From NCBI RefSeq assembly GCF_021134715.1, contig NC_060020.1:2914001-2978000 (forward strand): 64,000 nucleotides of DNA, given 5' to 3'. Shown piece after piece: positions 33,469-47,000 of this stretch (its first letter is position 1; each line of letters begins with the position of its first letter). Made by a program: the position numbers and the translations under genes. The stretch is from Daphnia pulex. Lineage: Eukaryota > Arthropoda > Branchiopoda > Diplostraca > Daphniidae. The notes below the pieces were generated by a model, which was not told the DNA's origin, did no database searches, and was given only the letters and a program-made list of their open reading frames with translations.

Positions 33469-33990
33469 CGTTCTCACCCAGCCTCTACTCCACTGCATGA
33501 CACGTTTTACGTAAAGATCTCCGTGACCTTCGAGTGTGTTACTGGCCTTTCCTTCTGCAGGTTGCTGGGGGTGGGTCTACAACAACCAAATCAAAATGAA
33601 TACCAAATGGTTATATGTAACTTCTCGTTCTCACCCAACCTCTACACCACACGTAATACCTCTACACGTTTTTCGTAATGATCTCCGTGACCTACTAGTG
33701 TGAAGGACATGCGGACGCTCCCTTCCTTTTGCAGGTTGACTTTGCTGGGGATGGGTCTACACACAAAAATATCAAAATGAAATATCAAATGGTTATGTAA
33801 CGCATCCCGTTCTCACCCAACCTCTACACCACTGCATGAAACTTTTTTACCTTTTACATAATAATCTCTGTGACCTTCGAATGTGAAGGACATGTAAACT
33901 GGCCTTTCCTTCTGCAGGTTAACGTTGCTAGGGATTGGAATGGGTCTACAACAACCAATATAAAAATGAATACTAAATGGTTATGGCTAA
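33469..33990 (+). repeat. Three-copy tandem repeat, units of about 157-183 bp
   Basis: Each unit opens with CGTTCTCACCCA (33469, 33626, 33808). It then has CCTCTACxCCAC, a GATCTCCGTGACC-like block, CTTCCTTxTGCAGGTT, GGGTCTACA and AAATGGTTAT. Units are about 157, 182 and 183 bp and diverged by substitutions and small indels. The array lies just upstream of pseudogene B, and no unit codes for a recognisable protein. Confidence 0.8.
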
Positions 33991-36332
33991 AAAACTCACT
34001 TAGACACTTTATACCAATAGACATTTGAGTAATTTGACTCGTTTCTTCGTTAAACGAATAAATCTTCCATTTCGAACCATTTGAAGGACAGTCGGCGTTT
34101 TTGAAATTATTTCACTGCAACCATATCTAAGTTTCAAACACATGATCAATACATATTGATTTCATGATGTGCACACAGTTGAGCCTTGTGAAGTGAATGT
34201 AAATAACGCCTCCACAAAGTTCCTGTAACCTGAATGTTCACTTAGACCAGCTATAAAATAGAATAGAGGATAGTAATTTCCGGAAGTAGGCGACAGACCA
34301 ATGGTTCTTTAACAATGTTTCCATCAAATAAGACACCAATTACGCCCTTCAGTGACATCAAGGGTTTCAATCCCAATTCACATCCAAACTTAAGCTCAAC
34401 ATTTGTGATATGTTTCCCTACTTAAACACCATTGCCTGATGTAGCCATGTAGCCACATCCTGCATCAGGAATTGAACTCGGAACTACAGCGTAAGAATTT
34501 TAGCTTATTCCACATAGCTACTTATACGACCCTACATGAAACTAAACATTCCATAACTCTCTCAGACAGCTTTCTTCCCAAGAATATGGTTAACTTCCGC
34601 AGTTCACTCAAAACGATGAGCGAAAATGGTGTAATTGTTATGGTAACTATGTATTCTGTGTTGGTTACAAGGGCCCCGGGTTCTTACTCCCTCCACATGT
34701 CCGATCGCCCCTCCATGTGGTCTACCACTCTTCCCATGTCTGTGTGTACAAAATAATGTAAACTAACACAACTACTACCTAAATCTCACAAAATGGGCCT
34801 TCATAATAAAATATTTTATATTTAATTAATGTAAACCTACGCACAAAATCGAGAATTTGTAAAACAATATAGAACCTTATTGAGTTTGATTTGGATTGAA
34901 GCAAAAGAACGAGATCCTAAGAGCATCAACCTCATTAACCAAGCGACTATCCTACAAACTAGAACCCTCACAAAACAAGTTTTTTCTTGCTGGTATCACA
35001 GCATCAGACAAGTCTAGTTTAGATGATGAAAAATTGCATACAATGAGTAAAACAGATGAATAATTGCTTGAAATGCTGTTCAACTTACACATCACAGCTG
35101 ATATTGGATTCTAGTTTCTTTTTGCCGCTCTTTGCTGAAAAGTCAGCCTGACATTAGGCCATTATAGCTGAGGAATAATAACAAGAGAATGTAACATGTT
35201 AACCATCACTGCAAATTTTAAGGTTAATAAGCTTACCAAGAGTATGAGTCACTAGTTTGTGATGACCAATAACATTTGGCGCCATGAGTCAGCATAGCAG
35301 AGCGAGGTAGAGGGAAAATCGTGGGCTTGATCCTTCAGTTCCTGACTTTCCCGTTCTTACATATTATCGAACAATTTCTTGGCTGCAAAAAGAGAATGAT
35401 AATTCAAGCCAATACTGAAATTAAATTTTTAATATGAAACCATTTTCCTACCAAACCCGGTCGAAAATATTCAGGCATTCCACAGAGAACATATTACTCT
35501 CTTTACCCATAATGGTATAACAGCAACATATTTTACCATCCAACTTCATCAGATCAGACCAAAACAGCAGGCTAATTCCTTGCGACCTGATTAAAGAAAG
35601 TCAGAACCATGGTCACAACTTGTGTGTTTCAACTATGACTTTAACTTCCATTCATGAATGCCTCATTAACAAAGACCTTACAAATGTGCAATCGTTAAGT
35701 TAGAAATTTACTAAAAAAAAGGTTATGTACACTTAATCTATCTATATTTCAGCAATCCGAATCCTTATTTTACAGTCTTACACTCTTACGATTTAATTAC
35801 CAATAAACAGAATTTTCACATACCACTAATTTTTCTCATAGTTCTTTCATTCTTTTCCAGGATCACGACAGCATAGTGACGATATTCACGAATCACGATA
35901 AACATTACACCATGCCATCGTTCGAATTGATGGACATCTTAATTCTTTATTTTGATTCTTGAATGATCTTTCTGATGTGCTTGTGCAACATTGCCACGTT
36001 TAGATTAACGATGCTACTCTCATGCACTCATCACATTTTGATTGCAAAAAACGTTAAAGCAAATTGCAAATTTATTTCAATTGATGGCATTGTTTGACAT
36101 TCACTACTCTACTATCCATTCGTACGTATAATGTGAATTTTAAAAAATCGACCCCGCTTATGTATTTGTAAAAATTTTACTGTTAATAACAGAGGCGGGG
36201 AATTGAATCCAAGAAGCATCTTTTCATCAGATGCATGCTACAGTTAAGTTCTCCAAAAGCTTTTTATTTATAATTAACCCAAGCATGTCAAATTCAGCCC
36301 TATTATGAATTTGGACACAAATAGTTGGCAAA
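33991..36332. other. Intergenic, no gene recognised
   Basis: About 2.3 kb of AT-rich DNA between the tandem repeat and the leukotriene A4 hydrolase fragment. Only short open frames are present. A 6-bp stem, 7-base loop hairpin at about 36216-36234 was considered as tRNA-like and rejected. Confidence 0.5.
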
Positions 36333-36620
36333 TCATTGAACCACATGGAGATCTTTCCCTACTGTATAAGCGCACACATACATCCATTGGTCTTTTACTT
36401 TTTCGTAGGCATCCAATGCTGCAGGAAGAGCGACTTCCCAGTTATATAAATCTCTATTATGGGTAAAACAGTTAGAAATGAAATATTCAATCCAATACCT
36501 GAAACCAGATTTACCTAAATATCGGTCGGCAATACTTCGTCCGCCTTGTGAAGTTGCAAATTCAACTGCCAAAGGAATCACTTCCTTAAATTTTGCTTTC
36601 AGACAAAGACGTAACCATCT
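36333..36620 (-). pseudogene. Leukotriene A4 hydrolase, 3'-end fragment
   Basis: Minus-strand sequence reads WLRLCLKAKFKEVIPLAVEF and ATSQG (36616-36555), then a one-base-shifted KYCRPIF. An apparent 61-bp intron (36514-36454, GT..AG) follows, then RDLYNWEVALPAALDAYEKV and VCAYTVGKDLHVVQ to a TGA at 36333-36335. These match the C-terminal helical domain of leukotriene A4 hydrolase / M1 aminopeptidase, whose vertebrate form ends VGKDLKVD. A net one-base loss at about 36540-36545 removes the conserved Arg-Met of GRMK, an in-frame TGA lies just before WLRL, and no catalytic domain is visible upstream. I therefore call it a duplicated fragment. The preserved intron argues for DNA-level duplication rather than retrotransposition. 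Confidence 0.65.
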
Positions 36621-38020
36621 TCACAGAAGTTTGCTTCTTAAATTGGCTTTCAAGAGTATCTTGACAGCTCTACCTTACTTTGGTCGGTAGTCGGTCCTCT
36701 TGGCAGCTCCCGCAAAGTCGACCAGAGTCTCAGAGACGAAAGTAAAAAATGAAATCAATTCATCAATTGTTTAAGGGGGGACCATATTTAATGGAACAGT
36801 GTATTACAGCAATATAGAGGTTATACATGCTGTTTTGTAAATCAAATCTTTCGGCAGGGATAAAAAGAGAAAGTTGGTATTATTACGAAGCGGAAGAGAG
36901 GGCAGTCGGTGGATATGAGGGGTCAACGCTACACTAAAAAAACTTAGAAGAGGGGACGAAAAAACGCGCGAGTATACGAAAGTCCAGAGAACACGAAACG
37001 AGAATCGAATGGACGAAAGCGGTTTCAAAAGATTGTTTGTTATGTTTTCCTTTTTTTCTGTTATATGAAGAGCAGCTGCGACTCCCAAAAAGAATATACA
37101 TTTAGCTACCATCCACAGCGGCGTCAACCGAAATAAAATCGTGGCTTAAATTGTTTGTTTTGTTTTTTTGCTTTTGTTAATTTTTTTTTACGTTTAAATG
37201 TTGTGTAAAGACATCGGCGAAATCATAGCTGTTCTCCTCGTGCTTTCTTACAAAAAAAAAATGGGATTTGATAATTTGATATCGGTTATGATGTTTTTGG
37301 AGGGAATGGGGCCTCAATGAAAAGCGTTTCCGAAGATGAAACGACGAGAGGCGGACGTCGACCTACACCAAACGAAAAACGAAGGTAAAAAATAAAAGAA
37401 ATGCGTGTGTGATCGAGAGGGAATAAAAAGCGCACGCGTGCTGGTCACATTGGAGGAATTTTTTTTTTGTTTTTAGCTGTCCCGGTAGTAAAAATATCGA
37501 GAAGGGGGAGAGGGGTTTAAGAATTAAAAATAAAATCCCGAGTAATACGATAGTTGCCGTGATTTTGGTTACGTGGACAAAGAGAGGGGGCGGGGGAGGG
37601 ATTGAATGGAGGTCATGACGCCTAGACGAGACGAGAAGCACGATATACAGAAACGAAGAAGGCAAAGGACGTGGAGATTAAAAGAGATAGGGAGGGAGGA
37701 GGGAGTGAAAGAAGAGTAGACGAAGAAAACGCACGACATAAAAAGTACTACTTATGTTATGTTTCAAAAACAGTGACGTAATCTCGATCGTATAAGTTGG
37801 GTAAGTAGACATATTTAGTGTTGTTATGTAGAAGCCCCCCGAGAGGATTGTAAAAATAAAATAATGAAAAGTTATGAAAATTAAAAAAATAAAGAAGTTA
37901 AAGAACGAGCTATCTGGTTACGACAGATTGCGAGAGATTATAAGCAGATTTTTTTTTGGACGTGGAATTGCTATGAAATTTTTTAGACAAATAAAAAAAT
38001 CAAGTCTGGCTATTATTGTC
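36621..38020 (-). other. Appl 3' UTR and flank
   Basis: About 1.4 kb after the Appl stop, purine/pyrimidine-biased with poly-A/T runs. Nothing but the expected 3' UTR is seen. Its end could not be fixed by a clear poly(A) signal. Confidence 0.45.
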
Positions 38021-41000
38021 TCATTCCTTGGCTTCGAAATATTTGTAGGTTGGATTCTCGTATCCATTTATCTGCATGTTGGCCACATGCCTCTCTTCGG
38101 GCGTCACAGTCTGATCCACCTCAATAAAACCCTGCGAATAAAAACAAATATCATCATAAACATCCGAGCCAATCAAACGCTGCACAGCTGCCAAACCCAA
38201 AAAACAAACAAACAACGAACCTGCTGGTGGGGCGAACGAGCATGTCGCCTCTTCAATAAAACAAGGCCGACAACCATGGCAGCCAATAGGGCCACTCCGG
38301 CAAAAGCCAGGGTGAAATAAACGGAACGGTTCTCGCGATGACCGGATTCATGGCGGACAGAGAAACCCTGAATTTGGGAGATGAAACATCAATTAAGGAC
38401 TGCACATCTTAAAATACTGATAACTGTAAATTCTCCCTTACAGCTTCGTTATGGGCAATTTGGTGGTTTTGTGCGTGCGCCACCTTGGGTCGCTCCTGCA
38501 TATGCTGGACAGCCTGGGCGTCGACGTAAGGAGGCAGATCTTCCTTGGCCTTCTTCTCCTTCATCTTGTCTTTCTTGACAATTTCCTCCTTGATCATCTT
38601 GGGCTTCATCTTGTCACCCATAGCCTTGTTGGGCTTGGGGGAGGCGGTCGATGTCGTCATGTCTAGTTTAGCCGACGAGTCGTCCTTGACGGTATCCTCG
38701 GCGCTCGAATCCAGTTGATTCTGCTTCTTGTTCTTTGACTCCATTTTCTTGCGTTCATCGCGCCGACGTTCGTCTTCCTTGCGGGCCTTGTCAGCTTGAC
38801 GTTGACGTTCCTTTTCTGCAAACCGAATCAATGAAATGTCAATCAAAAACCCAAAACAAAACAAAAAAAGGGAAATCGATTTTACCTGCTTGTTTGGCGA
38901 CGATTTCGGCCTTAAAACTATCGAGCACGTCTTCCTCCGACGTACGGGAGGTCATCAAAAGAGGAGATGGCGTATCATCTTTCGACCGCAGAGCCAGCAA
39001 ATAATCTTTCATCAGCGGCACAACCTTAGCTTGGATGTCTGGGAACCTGAAATCAATAGCCAACGTGATTGTAATGAATACGTTATTGATCAAACGCCCA
39101 ACCAGAAAGGGCGGAGGGGGGGGGGGGGGGAAGGAGGAGGGAGTGTCGTCATGGGGAATGGCGATGAAAAGCTGACATTCCATTTTTCATCGTACGACGG
39201 AAAAATTAGCTGCCATGGCGAGCAGGAAAAATACAACTGCGAGAAAATCAACAAAAGATGACGCCAATAATAACGGCGATCCATTAACAAGTGACAAAGT
39301 GGCATTCTCTGGGGGCCTAACTAAGAATAATCACGTCAATATCTTTCAGCACGCGATGTGTTGTTGATCCAACGTAAAACCTTGTATGCAAGAGAAAATG
39401 CGCTGCCAAAATCCCTAACGACTCGGCACTGCAATCGATCAATAACTCACTAGCAGTGTAACTAGGAACTTGGCTCTCAGCTCAAGTTTCCAGGTCGAAG
39501 TGGGCAGTCACACTTGGACAAAGGCAAGGTGGAGGGGCAAGTGTGACGCACGTTGTTGTTTACTGCTGCTGTTAGTTTTCCTCGGAAAGTTATTTTACCT
39601 GTCGAGCATCTGGAGGCTTTGATTGGTGAGTCTCTCAATGTCATTCAAGTGTTGAATGGTGGCATCCTTTTCGCGTTGCGCCTGGCTGGGGTTGATGTTG
39701 AGCAGGTGGCGGAAATGGCTGATGCTGTGGTGACGGTCCTTGTGGAGGGCACGTAGCAACTTTTCCAAGCACTTTTGAATGCGGTGGGTGTTGGCTGGAT
39801 TCTCGTTGAGCGCGTCCGTGTAACAAGTCATGGCGTCGCGCTTCTTCTCGTTAATGGCGGCCAAAACGCGTTGCTGATGCACAGCTGACAGTTGACGCTT
39901 CTCCATGACATCTTCGTCTTCCATAGATTTCACCAGTTTCTGGAATCTGGGGGGAGCCGGGGGACACAAAGGGGGGAAAGAAGAGAGAATACCAATTAGA
40001 TGATAATTTGAAAAACTTGGCACACAATGATGTAAAATTCCATACCGGTTTGTCATCTTGTGTTTGAATTCTTCAGCGCCTTTGGCATCGGTCGAATGAA
40101 GATCTTGGTAGCGATCCTCCAATTCAGACCAGTCCTTCATGATCTATGGCAGAAAAGTTATTCAGGTTATTAAAAAGTTGGCGGGCCAAAAGTTATTTAA
40201 TCATTCGCATCTCAATAAAAGCGAGCGAAATTCAATACCGGAAATGCCCATGGAAAGTTATTATTACCTTGGTGACCCTCTCCCTGTGTCTTTCTTCGAG
40301 ACGCTGTTCGGCGTCGAGGAAGTCATCGCGCTCCTTCTTGGGATTGTAGTGAGTCAAATAAGGATCGGGAGTAGGCGACGGCTTGGGCTTTGGTGTAGTG
40401 GTAGTGGTGGTAGTCGTGGTGGTGGTGGTGGTAGTCGAAGTGGTGGAGGAGGTCAAATCATCATCCTCGGCGCTGTCAACATCGTTTTCATCATCCTCGT
40501 CATAGTCGTCGTCCTCATCGTTCACGTCGATGGTCTTTGTCTTTTTATCATCGAGTTTGTCTTCAACGGGGGTGGCAGCCGCATCGTCATCATCATCGAC
40601 ATCATCGTCGTCGTCGTCGTCTTCATCATCTTCATCGTCGTCGTCGTCATCTTCGTCATCCTTGGACGATTCGGTTTTGAGAGACTTGGCGACCGGGGAG
40701 ACGTCGTCCAAAGTGGCGGCTCTCGGGCAGCAAACGAATTCGACACCGGAGAAGAGATCCACTCCGCAGGGCAACAGGATAGCAAAGGATCGGAGTTTGA
40801 GATCACGAGCCGAGCAGGCGGTAGCGGCCGTGGCGTTCCACTCGTCGTAGGACCAGCAACGGCTGGCGTTATGGACGTGATCAAAGACGCACTGTTCGGG
40901 GACCAGCAGGGCTTCGCTCTGGAAAGCTCCTTCTATAAAGCAACGACACAAAAGATGTAGAGCAAAAAATCAATTTCATCATTCCGCACACGAGATCACG

Positions 41001-44000
41001 GCTCACTTTCTCCCGTCCAGAGGGGGAAGAACGGACCGGCACATAGCAACCGGCTCATAGCAACTAAGAGCAATCAGTTACAACAAAGCTTTTAATAAAA
41101 AAGCATTTGACATAGTCAAAGCGGGTCCAAGTGTCAGAAAGACAAAGTAAAAGAAAAAGGAGATCCTTCTCCATTGTGCGTCCATTACACTTTCGGGACG
41201 TGATGTACTGGAACGGTCAGAATGAGGCGAGACTGACCTCCATTCATTACAGGCCCAGTAAAAGGGAAGACGGACAGGGAAAGAGAAGAAGGCCGGAAAC
41301 GACACGAGTTTTTTTTTGTATTTGGAACAAAGGCAGCAAGAAGGGGCGAGAGAGAAAAAACGATCCATCTGACTTACCCAGACAGCGGTAAGGTTTCACC
41401 GACTGCGTCGTCTTGCATTTACGATGTCCCAGTTTGCACCAGTTGTCAATCTTGACAGAACGAGGGGCTTCGACGATGTTGGTAATGTTGCGACCGCGGT
41501 ACACCTACATTGCGCGCAGGGGAGAAATACAGACAAAACAGACACATTGTATAGTAGCTGCTTTTTATCAAATTTGTGACAGATAAAGATTAGGAAAGAG
41601 AAAATGTGACATGAAAGGATTTTTTTTTTCTGACAAATTCAATATTGCTTTTGGGGCCGGGGGACCATTTTGATTTCATTTTTCCTGGAAAACGCCAAAA
41701 AATGGCTGCTCCTCAAACAAACACAAAAGATGCGAGGGCTGAGAAGAGGAGACGACGGACGGACAGAGACGAGGGGAAAGACCGAAAGATTATAATTGAT
41801 CCAGCTCATGCCTTCCCTTATTACGAAAAGCCTCTTTTGCGTTTCTTCTCTCCTTTTTTTCTCTTTTTGTCGCTCCCTGTGCCTCAAAAAATCGATCGGT
41901 GAGCCCAGAAAAGCCTAAAAGAATTACTTTGACTGCCAGTCAGTGCTCCCTGCACAACTGGCCTACAGGCTGTTTACTTTCTCAGCCCGTTTCCGCCACT
42001 TTGAGCCCCTTTCGGAGACAAAAAAGAATAGGAAAAAGAAACCAAAAAGTAGAAAAAAAGGAAAGAAACATGTTCAAAGAAGAAAGAGGAGGAGGACTCT
42101 CTGATGATGGGTTTTCCTCCATCTTGCCCACTGCTGCTAGGGAGCTGTATATGTCATTATTTCGGGTCATTCGATACTAACGCCAGCGTCATACAGCGGA
42201 TGGTTCCAACGTTAACGATTTCTATTCTCCTCTTCCAGGGAACAGACATCCAACTGAATAATTCACAGGCGCGGCGGCCACAAGCTTCACAGACTGCTGG
42301 ACTTCTTCCCTCGTTGATTATTTCGTGACAATTTTCCCGGGAACGATTCGATGACGTCCAAGGGCACCTTTAACACGAAATCAATTCCGGGGATGACACG
42401 AAATTCAAGTCGACTGCCAACGCCCACAAGCGACAAGTCAACGCCCCCCTCTTTCTACATGGTTCGGCGTTGTTTCATAATTTAGTTTTAAAGTCTTCAA
42501 AACTTGGGAATCTGTAACCGAGAGCTTGGCGTCGTCGTTAGGTTGCTAGGCGACGATATATAGCCCCAACGCAACACAACTGGGAGGTCGGCCTGTCCTC
42601 TAAGCTCCTTACACTCCTTAACCACGTCAGTTTTAGCTCTTCTAACAGCTCTTTTATTTGAGTAGATGGTTCCTTCGACGGGGGAAAATGAGCTCCTTGC
42701 TGCGTCTACTATGCCTCGCTGCCGGTTTGGGGTTGGGCCATGTTTCTTCCCTGCACACACCCCTTTTGATACCGGCCATGGCGGGGTGAGCCTGTTCGCT
42801 CGGTGGTGGAAGAGGAAGTCATCGATCGAAGGCAAACCAAGCGTATGACTCATCGAGCGGCGTATATATATATATATATATTCCGGGATGGGCGATAGCG
42901 AAGCGCGTGCAACAAAACACACACACTCCCCTATTCCTACGAACGAAGGCACTTGGCTTGGCCGCCGCTTCAATAAAAAGAAAAGTTAAGTAAAGAAAGA
43001 AAAGGGATAAAAACAACAACAAAAAACTTCAAACGACACTAGTAAAAGAGGGCCAGTGCTCTCTCCTATATACTTGCCAGTGCACACAACAAAAGGGACA
43101 CATTAATGGCCAGCCACCTTTTGACCTTATTGTTGGAACACCAACAACTTCTTGTGTTTCTACTAGCTGCTCTTCTACCACCACCACCACCACCCGAACA
43201 AAACCCTTTAGAACGCGGACGTAACGAGCTGCTGACGACGATTACGCAAATCCTCTGTTTTTAGTTTTCAACTGCTTCGATCAACAGACTTGACAAGAAG
43301 GTGAAGTAACTCGTAAAAAAAGAATTCCCCGATGATAAGGAGAAAAGTAGATAAAAAAGAGGTGTGTGTGTTCACAAGGAGGAGAGTGAAAACTGTTTTT
43401 TTCTCTCTTCTCCTGTGGAGCGAGTATTCCCAAATAGATGTCGTTGCAAGTCCCTAGCGTTCGGTAAAGGATTGGTGGAAGTTACTTTTTGGGCGACCCT
43501 TAAAACATCTTCCTTTTCTTTCTCGCCTTTTCTTTTAAATAACAACGCCAAATCCCATCCCGTTTCTTCTGCATGGAACATTGCATCATAACCTGAAGAG
43601 CAGACGACCAGGGAACTTGCGACTCAGCATATGCACGTAACGACGACGAGAGCTAAGCGAGTGGTTACTGGACTGCAGGCGAAACAGAGCCAGAAAGACG
43701 GACGAAAAAAAAAAGATCGGGATGGACAAGTGGAGCGCAGCAGAGCGGAGACGGTTGGAGTTGACATCCAACTTGGGGTGTAGATCCCGTAGGGTCCAGG
43801 GCTTGGTCAAAAAGGGGACAGGAATCACTAAATTGAAAATGGGATTTATATTTCGTTTCTAAAGGAAACGAGAAGAGAAGAGAAAAAAAAATATTGGAAT
43901 AGACGAAGAGTGGGACGGTTTGTCCGAAATCGATCCAGACCAGACCCGAACCAAGTTCGTCCCTACAAGGAGCTAAAACGGATCAATCGATTCCCTTCCA

Positions 44001-47000
44001 ATTTTCTCCCATCTTCCATTGACGTCGTCTCGTCTCTTCTTCCATTTGGCCAATCGATTGGCCCCACTCCAATTGCCTCTTGGGAGGAACTTTTCTATTT
44101 TATTTTTCATCGGGAAGGTAAAGAGGAGACGACGAGAGATGGGGAGAAAGAGAAAAAAGTAAGTCAACAACAAATCGACCACACGAGCGACAATCGATAC
44201 AAACGAGGAGAGTAGTACGACGACATGGCTGAAAGCAAATCATTTGATTAGTTTCGATTGTCCACATGTTCCTTCTATTTTACCTTGCGGCAGAAATCGA
44301 GGATTTCAATCTTGTCCTTCAGACAATAGCTTTTATTCTCCAAATCCGAGACCCACTTTCCGGTCGAGTCCATGTACTGCGGATGAAGCGGGTTGCGGAG
44401 GTCGCAGACGACAGCCACTTGGGGCTCCACCTTGATGGGGGCCACATCCGATCCGAATGATCCAGCGACAGCCTAGATATATGTGTGTTATTAAGAAAAG
44501 CAAAGAAAAAAACAAATTACATCAACAACATCAATAACAGCGGAGCAAAAGATAAGAGGAAAGTCAATTGCACGTCGGCCCCTCTCGCACAGATGTAGTA
44601 GTACATAACAAGACTTAGTGGGAAATAGGAAAGCAAAAGGAGGGGAGAGATATTATTGATTGGATCCATCTCCTGCTACATCTCTGAAAACTTTTTTCCC
44701 CCTTTTTTACAAAGAGCTCAATCAGTTTTGTTTGTATGCCCACACACACACGCACACATAGGCCGGTCTGAAAGCAACTAGCTTACTTTAGAAATTTCCT
44801 CTTGTCAGTCTTTAGCTACTCGTTTTTCTTCATCTTCGTATTTCGTGTGTATACACATCGTCTGTTCTGGGCCCAACTCTTGATTTATGTGTGTTACTCT
44901 CGTAACCCCAAGGTAAATAAAAAGGCGGTAGTGGTACAGTAGCACCACAAGAGCATTGCCAACATGGCCGACCTCATTTCTTTCATTCAAATACTACAAG
45001 AAATGAAATATTCGAACCAATCACCACGGCGAGAGAATGGTAGGTACATGAAGTGTGTTTCAGTTCAGCAGAAAATAAAAAACAAAAAGAGGAAATAGTG
45101 TCGAGTTCCACGGAAAAAAAAGGCCCCTCGGCTTTTTCAGTCCCCCCAAAGCATTTGAATGGCCCTACGGAAACGCGACACCTACTTTTCCCCTTTGTGT
45201 GTGTTTCCTATTTTCCCCCCCCCCTGATTATTTTGACTTTTTTTCTTCTTCACCACACATAGGTATATGTGCGTGTCATGTAAAAGAGAAAAAAAACCGA
45301 ATGTGTGTGTGTGTGACCGTCACTGGCGGAAATGACTAAAAAGGGGCCGACTCCGGGACTGAACTCTCATCCCCACACGACTCGAGCGAATATGTGCGCC
45401 ATCAATCGATCGGGGCCTATACACATTTTTGTGTTTGTGTGTGTGTGTGTGTGCTGGAAGGGTTGATTAATATTAGATTGGACTAGAAAGGCAGGCGGGC
45501 CTGATTAAGCACGGTAACGAGACTACCAACACAAAACCAAACTCAAGTCAGTTCTTCTTCTCCCCGTTCAAGTTGTTTTTAAGGACTTTTGGCTTTTTGA
45601 TCTTTTGTGAAAATAAAAATGGAACTATTTTCTACGAATAGGAAGAAACGGAAGAAGAAGGGCTTGGCCTTTTGCGGAAGTCTCTAACCTTCTCCTCCAC
45701 CACAGCTGTTCAATTAAGAATAATGGCAGCTGGTGAATACTAAAGGGGAGAGACCAATCTTCCCCCATTTCTTCCTTTTCAGCTGCTCTTTTCTTGTGTG
45801 TGTGTGTCTCTTCAAAAAAGGAAATAACTCGGGGAATATAATTCTCTTCTTAAAGTACAAATCCCCCCCTTTTTTTCGCTGATGCTTGACTTGTTCCAAC
45901 TCTTTTGTCACCGACGAAATTGAACGACCGACCTGAACGGCTCGTCGAATGTTCTTTGCCTTGGCGAACTGATGATGAGGTCGATCGATTCCTTTTTGTC
46001 TCGCAACACACACACACACAGACCTCGTCCCCTTTCCATCTAAACTCGTCGAATGTCCCCCCAAGTCATTCTCTCTTTTTTTCCATTTTATTCGTGGATA
46101 GCAAACTAAAAAACGAGACGGGCAAATCCCCCGGCCTATAGCTGAAATGCAAAGAAAAGGAGCGAACTATTTGTTTTCTTGCTTCTGACGATTTTACCAA
46201 CGACTGGACGTGCGAAGGACGTCTCCCTTTCAGATTATAGAATAAATAGCAGGGATACACAGAAGGCAGCGACAGGGCATGGACAAGGTGAAGAAATATG
46301 AGATGTTCTGTCATCTAAGGTACCTAATCAAAAGCTCGAGCCTGATCCATGACATGAGAAGGAAAAAAACACGAAAAAACCCAGAGGGGAGGATGAAATG
46401 TGACTGCCTTTCAGACACACATGGTGTGTGTATGTGTGTGTGGTGGGTTTTTTAATCAAACTGATCCATGCAGAGTCATGCACCTCCACTCCCCTCTGGA
46501 TTCCTGAAACAACGGGACCTGCTGATGTTGACTGAGACAATGAGGTGTAACCAATCCCTCGAAAAGCTCCAGCTACAAAGACCAAGAACGAGCTGCAGCC
46601 TGCAAAAGTCTGAAACATCAGCCATCGTGGGGGAACCTAGCTCTCAACAAAGGGAAAATGCCAGACAAAGTGAAAGACGATAAAGGTGTGTAAAGTTAAA
46701 GCATGTAAAGAGTTATGAAAAGGGGGACACGAAGGTCGATCAGCCAAGTTGCCAGGCGCATAAACGTATATATACGCAGGGGGGAAAAGCTTTATGGGAT
46801 TTCGATACTAGAAAAAAAAGGGCCGCGTCAAGGCGAATGGCGGATGGACCGAGTCACACACACACACAGACACAGGGCTCACACACACACAGAGGGCACA
46901 CACACACACAATCGATTGTTTTCTATTTGTTTTATGTCGAGGAGGGTGGAGAGAGAAGGAAGAAATGGGAAAAGATCATGGGAATCCATTTGTAGTTTGA

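Noticed and set aside
36180..36260. tRNA-like hairpin with a TCA/CAT loop and a T-arm-like GGATTCAATTCC
   Set aside because: The hairpin and T-arm-like element lie in the wrong order or on opposite strands, stems do not pair as a cloverleaf, and no acceptor stem is present.
40139..40960. 273-codon plus-strand open frame rich in Ser/Val/Ile
   Set aside because: It is the antisense of the acidic and poly-Thr exon of Appl.
42542..42554. X-box-like GTTGCTAGGCGAC in Appl intron 2
   Set aside because: Matches only the loose consensus with a 1-base spacer, which is expected many times by chance in 64 kb; no ciliary gene start nearby.
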